Source: Methylomonas rosea (GTDB taxonomy: Bacteria > Pseudomonadota > Gammaproteobacteria > Methylococcales > Methylomonadaceae). Taken from it: a stretch of 64,000 bases of DNA. The notes under the pieces are model-generated. The model made no database searches. It was not told the DNA's origin and saw nothing but the letters and a program-made list of their open reading frames with translations. Numbering within the stretch: the stretch's first letter is position 1; the number at the start of each line of letters is the position of its first letter. Positions 39,885 through 48,926 of the stretch are shown piece after piece. The position numbers and the translations under genes were made by a program. The stretch spans positions 1-64,000 of the forward strand of contig NZ_JANIBL010000002.1 of NCBI RefSeq assembly GCF_024505055.1, in the 5' to 3' direction.

Positions 39885-40340
39885 TTACGGTTGCTTTAGA
39901 TAGCCGTTACTGTTTTTTTTCACCCAGCGGATTTGCCCGGATTCCAAGGTTTCCCGTTTCCAAAACGGCGCCTGACTTTTCAAGTTTTCCATAATGAAGC
40001 GGCTGGCGTCAAAAGCGTCGCCGCGATGCGCGGACCACACCGCCACCAGCACCAGCGTATCGTTGGGCGATACTTGGCCGATGCGATGGATCAGCAACAC
40101 GTCCAACAACTGCCACTGGCCTTGCGCTTGTTCGACAATGCGCTGCAATTGCTTTTCGGTCATACCCGGATAATGTTCCAGGTGCATGCCGCGCACCTCG
40201 TCGCCTTGATTAAAGTCGCGCATGGTGCCGACGAAGATACCGGTGGCCCCGTATTTGCCTGCCATGCCGGCAGCTTGGCCTTGAAAATCGGCCAGCTCCT
40301 GCCAGGGGTCGAAAATCTCGGCGCAGAGTTTGATGGTCAT
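39885..40340 (-). CDS. moaE: Molybdopterin synthase catalytic subunit MoaE
   Basis: Large subunit of molybdopterin synthase, which converts precursor Z (cPMP) to molybdopterin using sulfur from MoaD. The 151 residues show GIFVGTMRDFN, the HYPGMTEKQL segment, HRIGQVSPND, VWSAHRGDAF and the catalytic Lys region in LKSQAPFWKRE. It starts four bases after the moaD stop, so the two subunits are co-translated. Confidence 0.96.
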   Translation of the reverse strand: MTIKLCAEIFDPWQELADFQGQAAGMAGKYGATGIFVGTMRDFNQGDEVRGMHLEHYPGMTEKQLQRIVEQAQGQWQLLDVLLIHRIGQVSPNDTLVLVAVWSAHRGDAFDASRFIMENLKSQAPFWKRETLESGQIRWVKKNSNGYLKQP

Positions 40341-40344
40341 AATT

Positions 40345-40578
40345 TCAACCTCCGGTGACCGGTGGGAAAAACGCTACGTCGTCGCCGTCGTTAACTTCGG
40401 CCTCCAGCCCGACATACTCCATATTGACCGCCGCCAACAGCGTATCGGGTATGTTCATGTTTGGATTGACCCGTTGCCAAACCTCGAGTACCGACAGCGG
40501 AGCCTCTATATTTAGTTCGTCGCCGCTACGGCCAACGCGGTCCTTCAAGCTTGCAAAGTAAAGCACTTTAATCGACAT
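40345..40578 (-). CDS. moaD: Molybdopterin synthase sulfur carrier subunit MoaD
   Basis: A 77-residue ubiquitin-like sulfur carrier ending in the required Gly-Gly (FFPPVTGG), whose C terminus becomes a thiocarboxylate. The start IKVLYFASLKDRVG and the VNDGDDVAFFPP region are typical. Divergent from moaC across only 53 bases, too short for a full Moco riboswitch. Confidence 0.95.
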   Translation of the reverse strand: MSIKVLYFASLKDRVGRSGDELNIEAPLSVLEVWQRVNPNMNIPDTLLAAVNMEYVGLEAEVNDGDDVAFFPPVTGG

Positions 40579-40631
40579 CTTTATTCACCCGGTAATACAA
40601 TGCTTGGCTGATTTCACTTGCCTAGTATGCC

Positions 40632-41120
40632 ATGTCCAATTCACCGCTCACTCATTTTAATGCCGCCGGGGAAGCCCATATGGTGGATGTCGGGGATAAG
40701 GCCATTACCCAACGTCAGGCGGTTTGCGAGGGTTACATAGAGATGCAGCCGGAAACCTTGGCGCTGATTGCGGCCGGCAGCCACAAGAAGGGCGACGTGC
40801 TGGGAATCGCCCGCATAGCCGGCATCATGGCCAGTAAAAAAACCGCCGAGTTGATTCCTTTATGCCACCCTTTGCCGATCAGTCATGTCGAGCTTAGCCT
40901 GCAAGCCCAAACCGACTTGAGTCGTGTCTATTGTCAAACGACCGTGAAGACTACCGGCCAAACCGGCGTGGAAATGGAAGCCCTCACCGCGACCCAGATT
41001 GCTTTGCTGACTATTTACGATATGTGCAAAGCCGTGGATCGCGGCATGACGATTCAAGGGGTGCGCTTGCTGGAAAAAAGCGGCGGTAAGTCCGGGAATT
41101 GGCAGCGGGACGAGGCTTAA
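40632..41120 (+). CDS. moaC: Cyclic pyranopterin monophosphate synthase MoaC
   Basis: Acts with MoaA to make cPMP in molybdenum cofactor synthesis. The 162-residue sequence has [18 protein letters not shown]-type start, [28 protein letters not shown] (substrate-binding Lys and His), [12 protein letters not shown] and [13 protein letters not shown], all family-defining. Encoded divergently from moaDE; moaA and moaB are not in the window. Confidence 0.97.
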   Translation: MSNSPLTHFNAAGEAHMVDVGDKAITQRQAVCEGYIEMQPETLALIAAGSHKKGDVLGIARIAGIMASKKTAELIPLCHPLPISHVELSLQAQTDLSRVYCQTTVKTTGQTGVEMEALTATQIALLTIYDMCKAVDRGMTIQGVRLLEKSGGKSGNWQRDEA

Positions 41121-41134
41121 TCGGCCCTTCCCGC

Positions 41135-41716
41135 TTAATCGTCGGCTTTCTTGTCAGGCTCGCGGTTGATGATTTTTTCGTCTATGGCTTTGTGCAGCAG
41201 TCGTATCAGCTCTGCAGAGCCATCTTCTCCAAACTCCAAGTCGTCCGATTTTGTCAGGCTGGCGTTGACGGTTAAGCCGCGGCGCTCTTCTTTCAACTTG
41301 ATTGTGTACTCGGCTTCGTCGTAATTATTGTTGAATAAAGAGCGTAACAAGCCGACATCCTTGCCGCCGGTGTCGGGGTCATAACGTACCTGAAAGCGTT
41401 GATCTTCCTGGCTTTTATCCAGCACTTCGATATTGCTGATTTTCAGTGCAGTGGCGACCATTTCCCAAGCCCGGTCGGGGCGGGTTTTCAAGGTAAGCAC
41501 GGGCTTGCCGCCGTCGTCGGTAAACGCCATCAAATCGGCCAGAGCCGATTTGGGTTTCAAATCGTCGACGGCTACCGCAGGCTGCGGATTGGTGTGTTCT
41601 ATCGGCAAAACCGGCGGCAGTTCCAGGTGATGGGTGTCGCGGTATTTGTCCGGCGCATCCGCGCAAGCCGTCAGCAACAGGCAAGGCAGGCCGTAAGTCA
41701 GCGTTCTCAACAGCAT
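41135..41716 (-). CDS. Short BamC-like lipoprotein
   Basis: A 193-residue predicted outer-membrane lipoprotein. The lipobox LLTACAD follows a hydrophobic leader; GAGTGAG precedes the ATG at 41716. After the Cys a YRDTHHLELPPVLPIE segment resembles the start of BamC. Then a single domain (KPVLTLKTRPDRAWEMVATAL, QRFQVRYDPD) resembles one BamC helix-grip domain. E. coli BamC has about 344 residues and two such domains, so this is roughly half length. It lies away from dapA, its usual neighbour, five bases after the amidase stop. A role in the Bam complex is plausible but unproven. Confidence 0.7.
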   Translation of the reverse strand: MLLRTLTYGLPCLLLTACADAPDKYRDTHHLELPPVLPIEHTNPQPAVAVDDLKPKSALADLMAFTDDGGKPVLTLKTRPDRAWEMVATALKISNIEVLDKSQEDQRFQVRYDPDTGGKDVGLLRSLFNNNYDEAEYTIKLKEERRGLTVNASLTKSDDLEFGEDGSAELIRLLHKAIDEKIINREPDKKADD

Positions 41717-41721
41717 AAGGC

Positions 41722-42540
41722 TCACTCGCAAAAAAAGCGTCTATGTTCCAGCACCGGGAAAGACAGGCGGGTTTTTTCCAGGCGGCTTTTATCGATTTCG
41801 GCGCTGACGAAGCCAGGGCCGGTTTTATAACAATCCAGCACCACGCCCCAAGGATCGATCACCATGCTGTGGCCGTAGGTTTGCCGGCCGTTCATATGAA
41901 AGCCGCCTTGATTCGGCGCAATGACGTAGCAGAGGTTTTCGATCGCGCGGGCTCGCAATAGCACTTCCCAGTGCGCGGCGCCGGTTTTAGCCGTAAATGC
42001 GGAAGGAATGACCAATATATCCAGGCCCTGCCGCGCCATAGGCCGGAAAAACTCCGGGAAACGCAAGTCGTAGCAAACCGCTACACCTAGCCGGCCGAAC
42101 GGGGTATCGATCACGCAGGAGGCGTCGCCGGCTTCCACAGAATCGGATTCCCGGTATTCTTCGGCGGTATCCGGCACGCTGACGTCGAATAGATGCACCT
42201 TATCGTAGCGGGCGACTCGGTCGCCTTGTTCGTTGTAAATCAGACAGGCCGCTCGGACTTTATTGGGGGCGGTGGCCTGCATCGGCATCGTGCCGCCTAT
42301 CACCCATACGCCGTATTTTTTCGCGGTGGTGGCCAGAAAATCCTGGATGGGGCCGGTGCCATCCTGCTCGCTGACTTTAACTTTGTCGTATTCGTTCATG
42401 CCCATGATGGCGAAATTTTCCGGCAAGGCCACCAGTTTCGCGCCAGCTTTCACGGCTTCGGCTATCTGTTTTTCAGCTTCGAGCAAATTGGCGCTGACTT
42501 GTGGTCCGGAGGCCATCTGGATGGCGGCACATATGGTCAT
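41722..42540 (-). CDS. Carbon-nitrogen hydrolase, Nit1-like (deaminated glutathione amidase type)
   Basis: A 272-residue nitrilase-superfamily enzyme with the full triad: Glu41 (LPENF), Lys114 (YDKVHLFDV) and Cys156 (VAVCYDLRFPE). The sequence resembles the Nit1 branch, which hydrolyses deaminated glutathione, a repair reaction that would suit the gshB-containing cell. omega-Amidase activity is an alternative. It sits downstream of yhdP on the same strand, an order also known in Pseudomonas (yhdP-like gene next to a nitrilase). Confidence 0.9.
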   Translation of the reverse strand: MTICAAIQMASGPQVSANLLEAEKQIAEAVKAGAKLVALPENFAIMGMNEYDKVKVSEQDGTGPIQDFLATTAKKYGVWVIGGTMPMQATAPNKVRAACLIYNEQGDRVARYDKVHLFDVSVPDTAEEYRESDSVEAGDASCVIDTPFGRLGVAVCYDLRFPEFFRPMARQGLDILVIPSAFTAKTGAAHWEVLLRARAIENLCYVIAPNQGGFHMNGRQTYGHSMVIDPWGVVLDCYKTGPGFVSAEIDKSRLEKTRLSFPVLEHRRFFCE

Positions 42541-42609
42541 GAGGTGTCCCTGATTTTAATTGTTTTCGATAGTTTTAACTGCTGTGGGAAGTTCGCTCGG
42601 CAGAGCCGC

Positions 42610-45600
42610 TCATTTGCTCAGTGACTCCAGCCAGCCGCCGGTTAAGCCGCGCCAGGCTTTTTGCACCAAGCCGTCTTGATCGTGTAGCGGCGTCACTTCG
42701 ACATTGCCCCATGGCCCGGCAAGTTTGTATTGCGAGCCGAAAAAATAACCTTCTTTGTAATCGTCCGTCACCACTTGGGTAATGACGGCAGCGATACCGC
42801 CAACGATTGTACCAGCAATCGGCACAGCCCCGGAACTCTTGGGCACGACGGCAACGCGGTGATCCATGGTCTTTTTCACCAGATCTGCGGTGCCGGCTAT
42901 GCTGAGTTTCGCCGATACCGCGTCGATCAATAAATTGTCGGTATAGGCCAAGCCGTTGCTGATTTTGAAGTCGCCGGTAATTTGATCAAAGGCTAGGCCC
43001 TGTCGGTAGACGTCGGTAAAATCCAGACTCAAGCGTTTGGCCCATTGTTCCATGGCGATCAAGCCCAGCAAGCGGCCGAAGCCCGGCTCGATGCTGGAAA
43101 TGCGGCCGTCGCTGAATTTGAGCTGCATTTGCCCGGTCAGATTGGCCGTCGCGAACTGCTGCGGGGCGCCGCGCCAACCGCCGTTGAAATTGATTTCGGC
43201 ATGCGTGCCTCTTAAATCGTCGGTAAAACCCAATTGCGACAAGAATAAGCCGAAACCGTTCATGTTCAGCTTGCCGGTCAATTGTGTCGAGCTGCCGCCG
43301 ACCAGTTTGATCCAGTCCGCGCTGAAATCGATGGTACCGGCCACGCTCGCCAGTTGCACGTGTTTGAAGTGAATGCCGTTGATCAGCCGCTCGGTATTCA
43401 GTTTTAAGCTGCCCAAATCCACGCCGCGCCATAGCAGCTGTTTGCTGTCGATGTCGATTAAGGGCAAATCGGTGACCACTTCTTCCGCAGCGTCGAAATT
43501 CAGGCTGTCCATCGCCGATAAATTCAGGTAATCCATTTGTAACTTGATAACATTGGCGCCGCCGCGTTGATCGGGTAAGGTCAACTTGCCGCGCGCCATC
43601 GGGCTGTCCAGCGTGGCTTGCCAAGCCTGATTCAAATGCTGGAGCCGGCATTTCAGCGCGCCGATGTTCTGGCCCTGCCAGATCAGTTGCTCGGTATCCA
43701 GAATAACTTCTTTTAACGTCGGCAAGCGTTGCTGAGTCTCGGTATCGGAGAATGCGGCAAGCGCATCGGATAATTTGAACTGTGGCTGCTGAATTTGCAA
43801 TTTCAAACCCGCAGGTTCGAAAAAGTCGGCCTGTTCCTGACCGAAGACGATATGCCCGGAGTGCAGCTGATTTTGTTTGCCGTCGATCAATAGTGCCGCG
43901 TTAAGCTCTTTGCCGTAAGCAACTTTTAATGGCAAATAGGCGCTGCTGTTTTCGAGGGTAAATTGCAGATTCAATGCCTGTTCTTGGTCGGCCGATTTGG
44001 CCAGTGCGTCTTGCGTGTTGATCGTTACGCCCTGTAAATTGCTGTTTATGCTCAGGGTAGACGGCAGGCCTGCGTCGTAAGGCAGCGTCAATACGGTTTG
44101 ATAGTTGAAGCTACCGTTGGCCACCTGGTTTTTCAGGAAGCTGAATTGCTTTTCCAGGCGCTTGATGTCGGTCGTGCCGTCTATCAGAATTTGCGTGGCA
44201 CTGGCATCGCTTTGCAGTATGGCGTGTATCGGATAACCCAGGGTACTGCCTTCCAGGCGGTTGCTGCTCACCCTTTCTTCGGTAAAACGCAGTACGCCGC
44301 TGATGTCGTTGACCGCAAGGTCGACCGGCTTGACCAGCAAGCGAGCCTTATCCAGATGGGCATCGACTTTGACGGTAGTCGGCAGCGTTTCGTAGTAAGC
44401 GATTTTCAGATCAAGATCGACCTGGGTATTGCCATCCGGGGCCAACACTTTGGCTAGCGGATCGATTTTGGCGCGTAACGGGGTTTTTTGCAGATACTGC
44501 AAACTGTGCGGTAACCTGCTCTGCACCTGGCCCAACACGTAAACATAATCGCTATTGGCCAGATCCGGAATCGAGACCACGGCTTGATTGATGTCCACGT
44601 TTTCGCTATGCCCGCCATTGATGGCTACTTTCAGATCCGCGCCGAGGAATTGCACGTCGGCATGCACTGCGCGCAAATGCGGCCATAAGGCGTTGAACTG
44701 GATTTCGCCGTCGTCTATCGCAAACACCACTTCAAACCGACCGGGGCCGTTGGTAAAAGGAAAGTCCGCCAATTTGCCGTTCAACAGCATTTCGCCCTTG
44801 TCGATATGCCCGCCGATAAAGGCGTCGTCCAGCCAGGCGACCGCATCCTTACCCATGATTTTGGCCGGCAGGTATTGCGGTACTTTACTGATGTCTTTGA
44901 AATTGCCGAAGCGGGTGCGCATATCGATAACGGCACTGTCGTTATTCTTCGGGATACTGAGTTGCAGGTTGGTTTGGGTGTGGAAGGCCGCGCTGTCCAG
45001 TTGCAGATTTTCGCTGGAGATTTGCCAGTCGGTGTCGGTTTGCCGCCAGTCGATTCGGCCTTGTAAGCGCGGGACGTCCAGGCTGCTCCTAAACATTTCC
45101 GGCGCGTTGAACTTGGCGTTTGCGCTGTCTAATGTTAGTTGCCCACCCTGGTCGTCGGCAATGATAGAGCCGCTAAGTTCCTGTAGTTGCGGCACGTCGC
45201 CTTGGGCATCGTTACCAAGCTGGCTGAAATGTCCGTTAAGCGCATAGCGTTGCTGCTTACCGTCAGCGTAAAACGACAGGTCTTGCAAATTGCCGCGTGG
45301 ATTGAGTTGCAGCCATTTACCCAAATCGGTTTGCTCTGCCGGCAAAAACGGTGGTATCACATGCATCAAGGCTTGCAAATTCAACTGCTTGATCACACCG
45401 CTCAGATTGCCTTGCGCGTCCTGCTGTAGATAGACTTCTCCACCCCGCCAGCGCTGATGATTTGCGAAGACATTGATGTCGTAAGCGCTCCAGCGTTGCC
45501 GGCCATCTTGCTCGGTCCAGCCCAGATTGCCTTCGAAAGTGTCCAATTGCAGGGTTTTACCTTGCTGTCTGGCGAGTTTAATCTGTTGGCCTTGCAGATA

Positions 45601-46413
45601 ACCGCTGACTTGGTAAGGCATGGAATCGCGCCATTGGCTCCAGATCCGCATATCGCCGGAGCCTGATTCCAAATGCAAGCCCAGCGGTAAATCCTCGATC
45701 AGCCAGGCCGGCCCTTGCAGATTGCTGCCTTCCACATAAATTTGGCCGTTAATCGCGTTGGCCTGGAAGATATTGCCGTTAAGCCGTGCGGAAATACGCA
45801 AGCTGTCGCCGTATTGCTCCGGCAAGCTGCTGAGTAGATGGATCTCGTGGCTTTGATCCAGATAGTGGTTTTTGATCAGCAAATCGAAGTGTTCGACAGT
45901 GACCGGGGACCGATGCCGCTTCAGATCCTGCCAAGTTACCTGACTTTGCAGAATCTCGTATTTACCGCCCTGCAATAGCCATAGCGGTTGTTCGTCGCTG
46001 CTTTGCAGGCCCTTGATGCTGAGGCTGCCATCTTCATTACGCAGAATATCCAGTTTGGCGCCCACCAGCGTCACCCAACCGGCGGCCATCGGGTCGCGGG
46101 TCAGCAGCCATTCCAGCAAATCGATGCCGATCCGCACTTCGCGCAGGCGGATGGCTGGCTTGGCATCGGCTTCGGTGCCTTCGATAGCGATTTCCCGCAG
46201 CAATAATTCCGGGCTGAAGCCGCGCATATTCGCGCCCAGTTTGCCGATATGCAGCGGAATGCCGGTGGTCTCGCGGACTTTTTGTTCCAGTGCGATGCGG
46301 TAATCGGCAATATCGATCAAAAAAACCCGTACCGCGCTCAAGACGAGGGCTATCGCGATCAGCGACCAGAACAGCAGGTGTCGGGTGGCCCGGGTGACGT
46401 GGTGAATAACCAA
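42610..46413 (-). CDS. yhdP: YhdP family protein (TIGR02099, AsmA-like)
   Basis: A 1,267-residue protein anchored by one N-terminal membrane helix (about 12-33) with an enormous periplasmic beta-rich body. AsmA-like proteins of this class (YhdP, TamB, YdbH) are thought to form bridges carrying phospholipid from inner to outer membrane. The GIPLHIGKLGANMRGFSPEL opening and the C-terminal LRGTHAEINFNGGWRGAPQ and GFGRLLGLIAMEQWAKRLSLDF segments are family-typical. The start is a TTG at 46413 with AGGCGG upstream, nine bases after the rng stop, so it depends on the rng transcript. Confidence 0.93.
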   Translation of the reverse strand: MVIHHVTRATRHLLFWSLIAIALVLSAVRVFLIDIADYRIALEQKVRETTGIPLHIGKLGANMRGFSPELLLREIAIEGTEADAKPAIRLREVRIGIDLLEWLLTRDPMAAGWVTLVGAKLDILRNEDGSLSIKGLQSSDEQPLWLLQGGKYEILQSQVTWQDLKRHRSPVTVEHFDLLIKNHYLDQSHEIHLLSSLPEQYGDSLRISARLNGNIFQANAINGQIYVEGSNLQGPAWLIEDLPLGLHLESGSGDMRIWSQWRDSMPYQVSGYLQGQQIKLARQQGKTLQLDTFEGNLGWTEQDGRQRWSAYDINVFANHQRWRGGEVYLQQDAQGNLSGVIKQLNLQALMHVIPPFLPAEQTDLGKWLQLNPRGNLQDLSFYADGKQQRYALNGHFSQLGNDAQGDVPQLQELSGSIIADDQGGQLTLDSANAKFNAPEMFRSSLDVPRLQGRIDWRQTDTDWQISSENLQLDSAAFHTQTNLQLSIPKNNDSAVIDMRTRFGNFKDISKVPQYLPAKIMGKDAVAWLDDAFIGGHIDKGEMLLNGKLADFPFTNGPGRFEVVFAIDDGEIQFNALWPHLRAVHADVQFLGADLKVAINGGHSENVDINQAVVSIPDLANSDYVYVLGQVQSRLPHSLQYLQKTPLRAKIDPLAKVLAPDGNTQVDLDLKIAYYETLPTTVKVDAHLDKARLLVKPVDLAVNDISGVLRFTEERVSSNRLEGSTLGYPIHAILQSDASATQILIDGTTDIKRLEKQFSFLKNQVANGSFNYQTVLTLPYDAGLPSTLSINSNLQGVTINTQDALAKSADQEQALNLQFTLENSSAYLPLKVAYGKELNAALLIDGKQNQLHSGHIVFGQEQADFFEPAGLKLQIQQPQFKLSDALAAFSDTETQQRLPTLKEVILDTEQLIWQGQNIGALKCRLQHLNQAWQATLDSPMARGKLTLPDQRGGANVIKLQMDYLNLSAMDSLNFDAAEEVVTDLPLIDIDSKQLLWRGVDLGSLKLNTERLINGIHFKHVQLASVAGTIDFSADWIKLVGGSSTQLTGKLNMNGFGLFLSQLGFTDDLRGTHAEINFNGGWRGAPQQFATANLTGQMQLKFSDGRISSIEPGFGRLLGLIAMEQWAKRLSLDFTDVYRQGLAFDQITGDFKISNGLAYTDNLLIDAVSAKLSIAGTADLVKKTMDHRVAVVPKSSGAVPIAGTIVGGIAAVITQVVTDDYKEGYFFGSQYKLAGPWGNVEVTPLHDQDGLVQKAWRGLTGGWLESLSK

Positions 46414-46422
46414 AATAGCCGC

Positions 46423-47880
46423 CTATAACAACACCACGTCGTAGTGCTCCTGATTGTATTCGGCTTCAGCGCGGATTTTGATGCCGACTTTCAAGAACAT
46501 TTCCAGCTCCGCCAACATATCGGCTTCTTCGTCGAGCAGCATTTCCACGACTTGCTCGGACGCCAATACCAAGATTTGTTGGACATTGTATTGTCTGACC
46601 ACCCGAATAATTTCCCGAAAAACTTCCAGACAAATCGATTCCGGGGTTTTCAGGACACCGCGGCCGCCGCAGGTCGAGCAGGGTTCGCAGAGGATGTGTT
46701 CCAGGCTCTCGCGGGTGCGTTTGCGGGTCATTTCCACCAGGCCTAGCGCGGATACTTCGGTAATTTTGGTTTTGGCGTGGTCCTTGTCCAAGTTGCGTTG
46801 CAAGGCGGTCAACACCTGCTTCTTGTGATCCTCGCTTTGCATGTCGATGAAATCGATGATGATGATGCCGCCTAAATTCCGCAGCCGCAATTGCCGGGAA
46901 ATGGTCTGCGCCGCTTCCAGATTGGTCTTGAAGATGGTTTCTTCCAGATTGCGACCACCGACGTAACCGCCGGTGTTGACGTCGACGGTGGTCATCGATT
47001 CGGTCTGGTCGAACACCAGATGGCCGCCGGATTTGAGTTTGACTTTGCGGTCCAGCGCTTTGCTGATCTCGTCTTCGACGTTGTAAATGTCGAACACGGG
47101 CCTTTCGCCGGAGTAATGCTCGATCACCGAGACGATTTCCGGGACGAAAGTTTCGGCAAACTCGACCAGCCTTAGAAAGGTTTCCTTGGAATCGACCCGG
47201 ATTTTTTCGATGCCGTCTTTGTACAAATCCCGCAAGGTACGGATGCTGAGCGGTAGGTCTTCATGAATCAAGGTTTTGACCTTGGCTTTACTGCTTTTTT
47301 CCAGGATGGATTCCCAGAGTTTGTGCAGAAAAGTCATGTCCGAATACAAAATCACATCTTCCACGCATTCGGCGGCGGTGCGGGCGATGAAGCCGCCCGG
47401 TACCTGATGTTTTTGCTGATAGGCTTCGATGCAGGCCCGCAAGCGGGTGCGCTCGGATTCGCATTCGATGCGTTGCGACACGCCGGAGTTGCCGGCATAG
47501 GGCATGTAAACTTGGTAGCGGGAGGGGATGGAAATGTCGGTGGTCAGCCGCGCGCCTTTGTTGCCGAGCGGGTCCTTGGTGACTTGTACCACCAGTTTTT
47601 GGCCCTCCTTTAGATAGTGCTCGATATTTTCCGAGGCTTTTTCGGCCAGCTCCTTGCTGCTGAAATCGGATAAATGTAAAAACGCCGCTTTTTCCAAACC
47701 AATATCGACAAAGGCCGCTTGCATGCCCGGCAACACCCGGCACACCTCGCCTTTGTAAATGTTGCCGACCAAGCCTTTTTGCCGCACCCGCTCGATAATC
47801 AGTTCTTGCAGTACGCCGTTTTCGATCACCGCTACTCTCGTTTCCGGCGGCGTGACGTTGATTAATATTTCTTCGCTCAT
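46423..47880 (-). CDS. rng: Ribonuclease G
   Basis: An endoribonuclease that matures the 16S rRNA 5' end and cuts some mRNAs. The ATG at 47880 overlaps the maf stop (ATGA) and gives 485 residues, close to the E. coli 489; the longer open frame upstream is not used. The S1 domain lies in GNIYKGEVCRVLPGMQAAFVDIGLEKAAF (about 40-70). The catalytic acidic residues lie in VDVNTGGYVGGRN and IIIDFIDM, and the zinc-link cysteines in CEPCSTCGG. It lacks the long C-terminal scaffold of RNase E. Confidence 0.95.
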   Translation of the reverse strand: MSEEILINVTPPETRVAVIENGVLQELIIERVRQKGLVGNIYKGEVCRVLPGMQAAFVDIGLEKAAFLHLSDFSSKELAEKASENIEHYLKEGQKLVVQVTKDPLGNKGARLTTDISIPSRYQVYMPYAGNSGVSQRIECESERTRLRACIEAYQQKHQVPGGFIARTAAECVEDVILYSDMTFLHKLWESILEKSSKAKVKTLIHEDLPLSIRTLRDLYKDGIEKIRVDSKETFLRLVEFAETFVPEIVSVIEHYSGERPVFDIYNVEDEISKALDRKVKLKSGGHLVFDQTESMTTVDVNTGGYVGGRNLEETIFKTNLEAAQTISRQLRLRNLGGIIIIDFIDMQSEDHKKQVLTALQRNLDKDHAKTKITEVSALGLVEMTRKRTRESLEHILCEPCSTCGGRGVLKTPESICLEVFREIIRVVRQYNVQQILVLASEQVVEMLLDEEADMLAELEMFLKVGIKIRAEAEYNQEHYDVVLL

Positions 47881-48452
47881 GGGATGATGTCTATGCCTGC
47901 TAGGCTTAATAATTGCGCGGTTTCGAATAGCGGTAAGCCCATCACGCCGGAAAAACTGCCGGTGATCGATTCGATAAACACGCTGGCCAAGCCTTGAATT
48001 GCATAGGCTCCAGCCTTGTCGTGAGGTTCCCCGGTTTGCCAATAAGCGACGATTTCCTGATGGCTCAAGGGCCGGAAGCGCACTTCGCTGACGCTAAGCG
48101 CCTGCCAGTGTTGCTCTCCGCGTAAGGATACCGCGCTATACACTTGATGCTTGCGTCCCGACAACTGGCTGAGCATTTCAATCGCATGCTGCAAATCGTC
48201 GGGTTTACCCAGGATGCGGCCGTCGCAAATCACGCTGGTATCTGCGGCCAGTACCGGTAAATCGGTAGCGGTCGATGCCAGACAGAGCGCGGATTTTTCC
48301 GCAGCTACCCGCTCGACGTAAGCGGCGGGTGCTTCGCCCGGCCACGGCGTTTCGTCGATATCGACCGCCATGATACTGTGACGGATGCCGATTTGCTTGA
48401 GCAATTCGCTGCGGCGCGGCGAGGCGGACGCCAGGAGTAGTTGTGGGTGCAT
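47877..48452 (-). CDS. maf: Maf-family nucleotide pyrophosphatase (dTTP/UTP type)
   Basis: A 191-residue house-cleaning pyrophosphatase. LASASPRRSELL, AAEKSAL, AADTSVICDGRILGKP and the IQGLASVFIESITGSFSGVMGLPL end are diagnostic for Maf. The sequence fits the YhdE branch (dTTP, UTP and modified nucleotides) rather than YceF. It ends inside the rng start codon and begins four bases after rlmH. Confidence 0.94.
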   Translation of the reverse strand: MHPQLLLASASPRRSELLKQIGIRHSIMAVDIDETPWPGEAPAAYVERVAAEKSALCLASTATDLPVLAADTSVICDGRILGKPDDLQHAIEMLSQLSGRKHQVYSAVSLRGEQHWQALSVSEVRFRPLSHQEIVAYWQTGEPHDKAGAYAIQGLASVFIESITGSFSGVMGLPLFETAQLLSLAGIDIIP

Positions 48453-48456
48453 GCGC

Positions 48457-48921
48457 TTAACGATGATAAGGGTGGTTATTCAGCAGACTCCAAGCCCGGT
48501 AGATTTGTTCAGCGACAATCACTCGAACCAAGGGATGCGGAAAAGTCAGCGGCGATAAACTCCAGGATTCCTGCGCCAGATCGCGTACTTGCTGGGATAA
48601 GCCTTCCGGCCCGCCTATCATCATCGCGACCGGCTGACCGTTGCCTAGCCAGCGTTGCAGCGCTTGCGCCAGATTCGGCGTGGTCCAGGGCTTGCCGGGA
48701 ATGTCCAGCGTCACCACGTGCGCCCGGCTGGGCAATGCCGCTATCATGCGTTCTCCTTCGTCCTTGGTTATCCGGGCAATGTCGCCGCTGCGGCGCTTGT
48801 CCGGGGCGATTTCCTTTAACAGCAACTCGCATTCGCGCGGCAGCCGCTTGGCGTATTCATTATAACCTTGCTGCACCCAGTCCGGCATTTTGTTGCCAAC
48901 GGCGATCATGTGTATTTGCAT
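48457..48921 (-). CDS. rlmH: 23S rRNA (pseudouridine1915-N3)-methyltransferase RlmH
   Basis: A 154-residue SPOUT methyltransferase acting on the 70S ribosome. Family marks are QIHMIAVGNKMPDWVQQGYNEY, the VTLDIPGKPWTT strand, MMIGGPEGLSQ (SAM-binding knot) and the C-terminal FPHPLVRVIVAEQIYRAWSL with the final NHPYHR. Length matches E. coli (155). First gene of the rlmH-maf-rng-yhdP series, five bases after the GGDEF-EAL gene. Confidence 0.96.
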   Translation of the reverse strand: MQIHMIAVGNKMPDWVQQGYNEYAKRLPRECELLLKEIAPDKRRSGDIARITKDEGERMIAALPSRAHVVTLDIPGKPWTTPNLAQALQRWLGNGQPVAMMIGGPEGLSQQVRDLAQESWSLSPLTFPHPLVRVIVAEQIYRAWSLLNNHPYHR

Positions 48922-48926
48922 GGTGT

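Noticed and set aside
40579-40631. Moco riboswitch between moaD and moaC
   Set aside because: The 53-base gap is too short for that RNA, and no P1-type pairing was seen.
47881-48042. Longer N terminus for RNase G
   Set aside because: The extension is antisense-like, Arg-rich and inside maf; the ATG at 47880 overlaps the maf stop and gives the family length.
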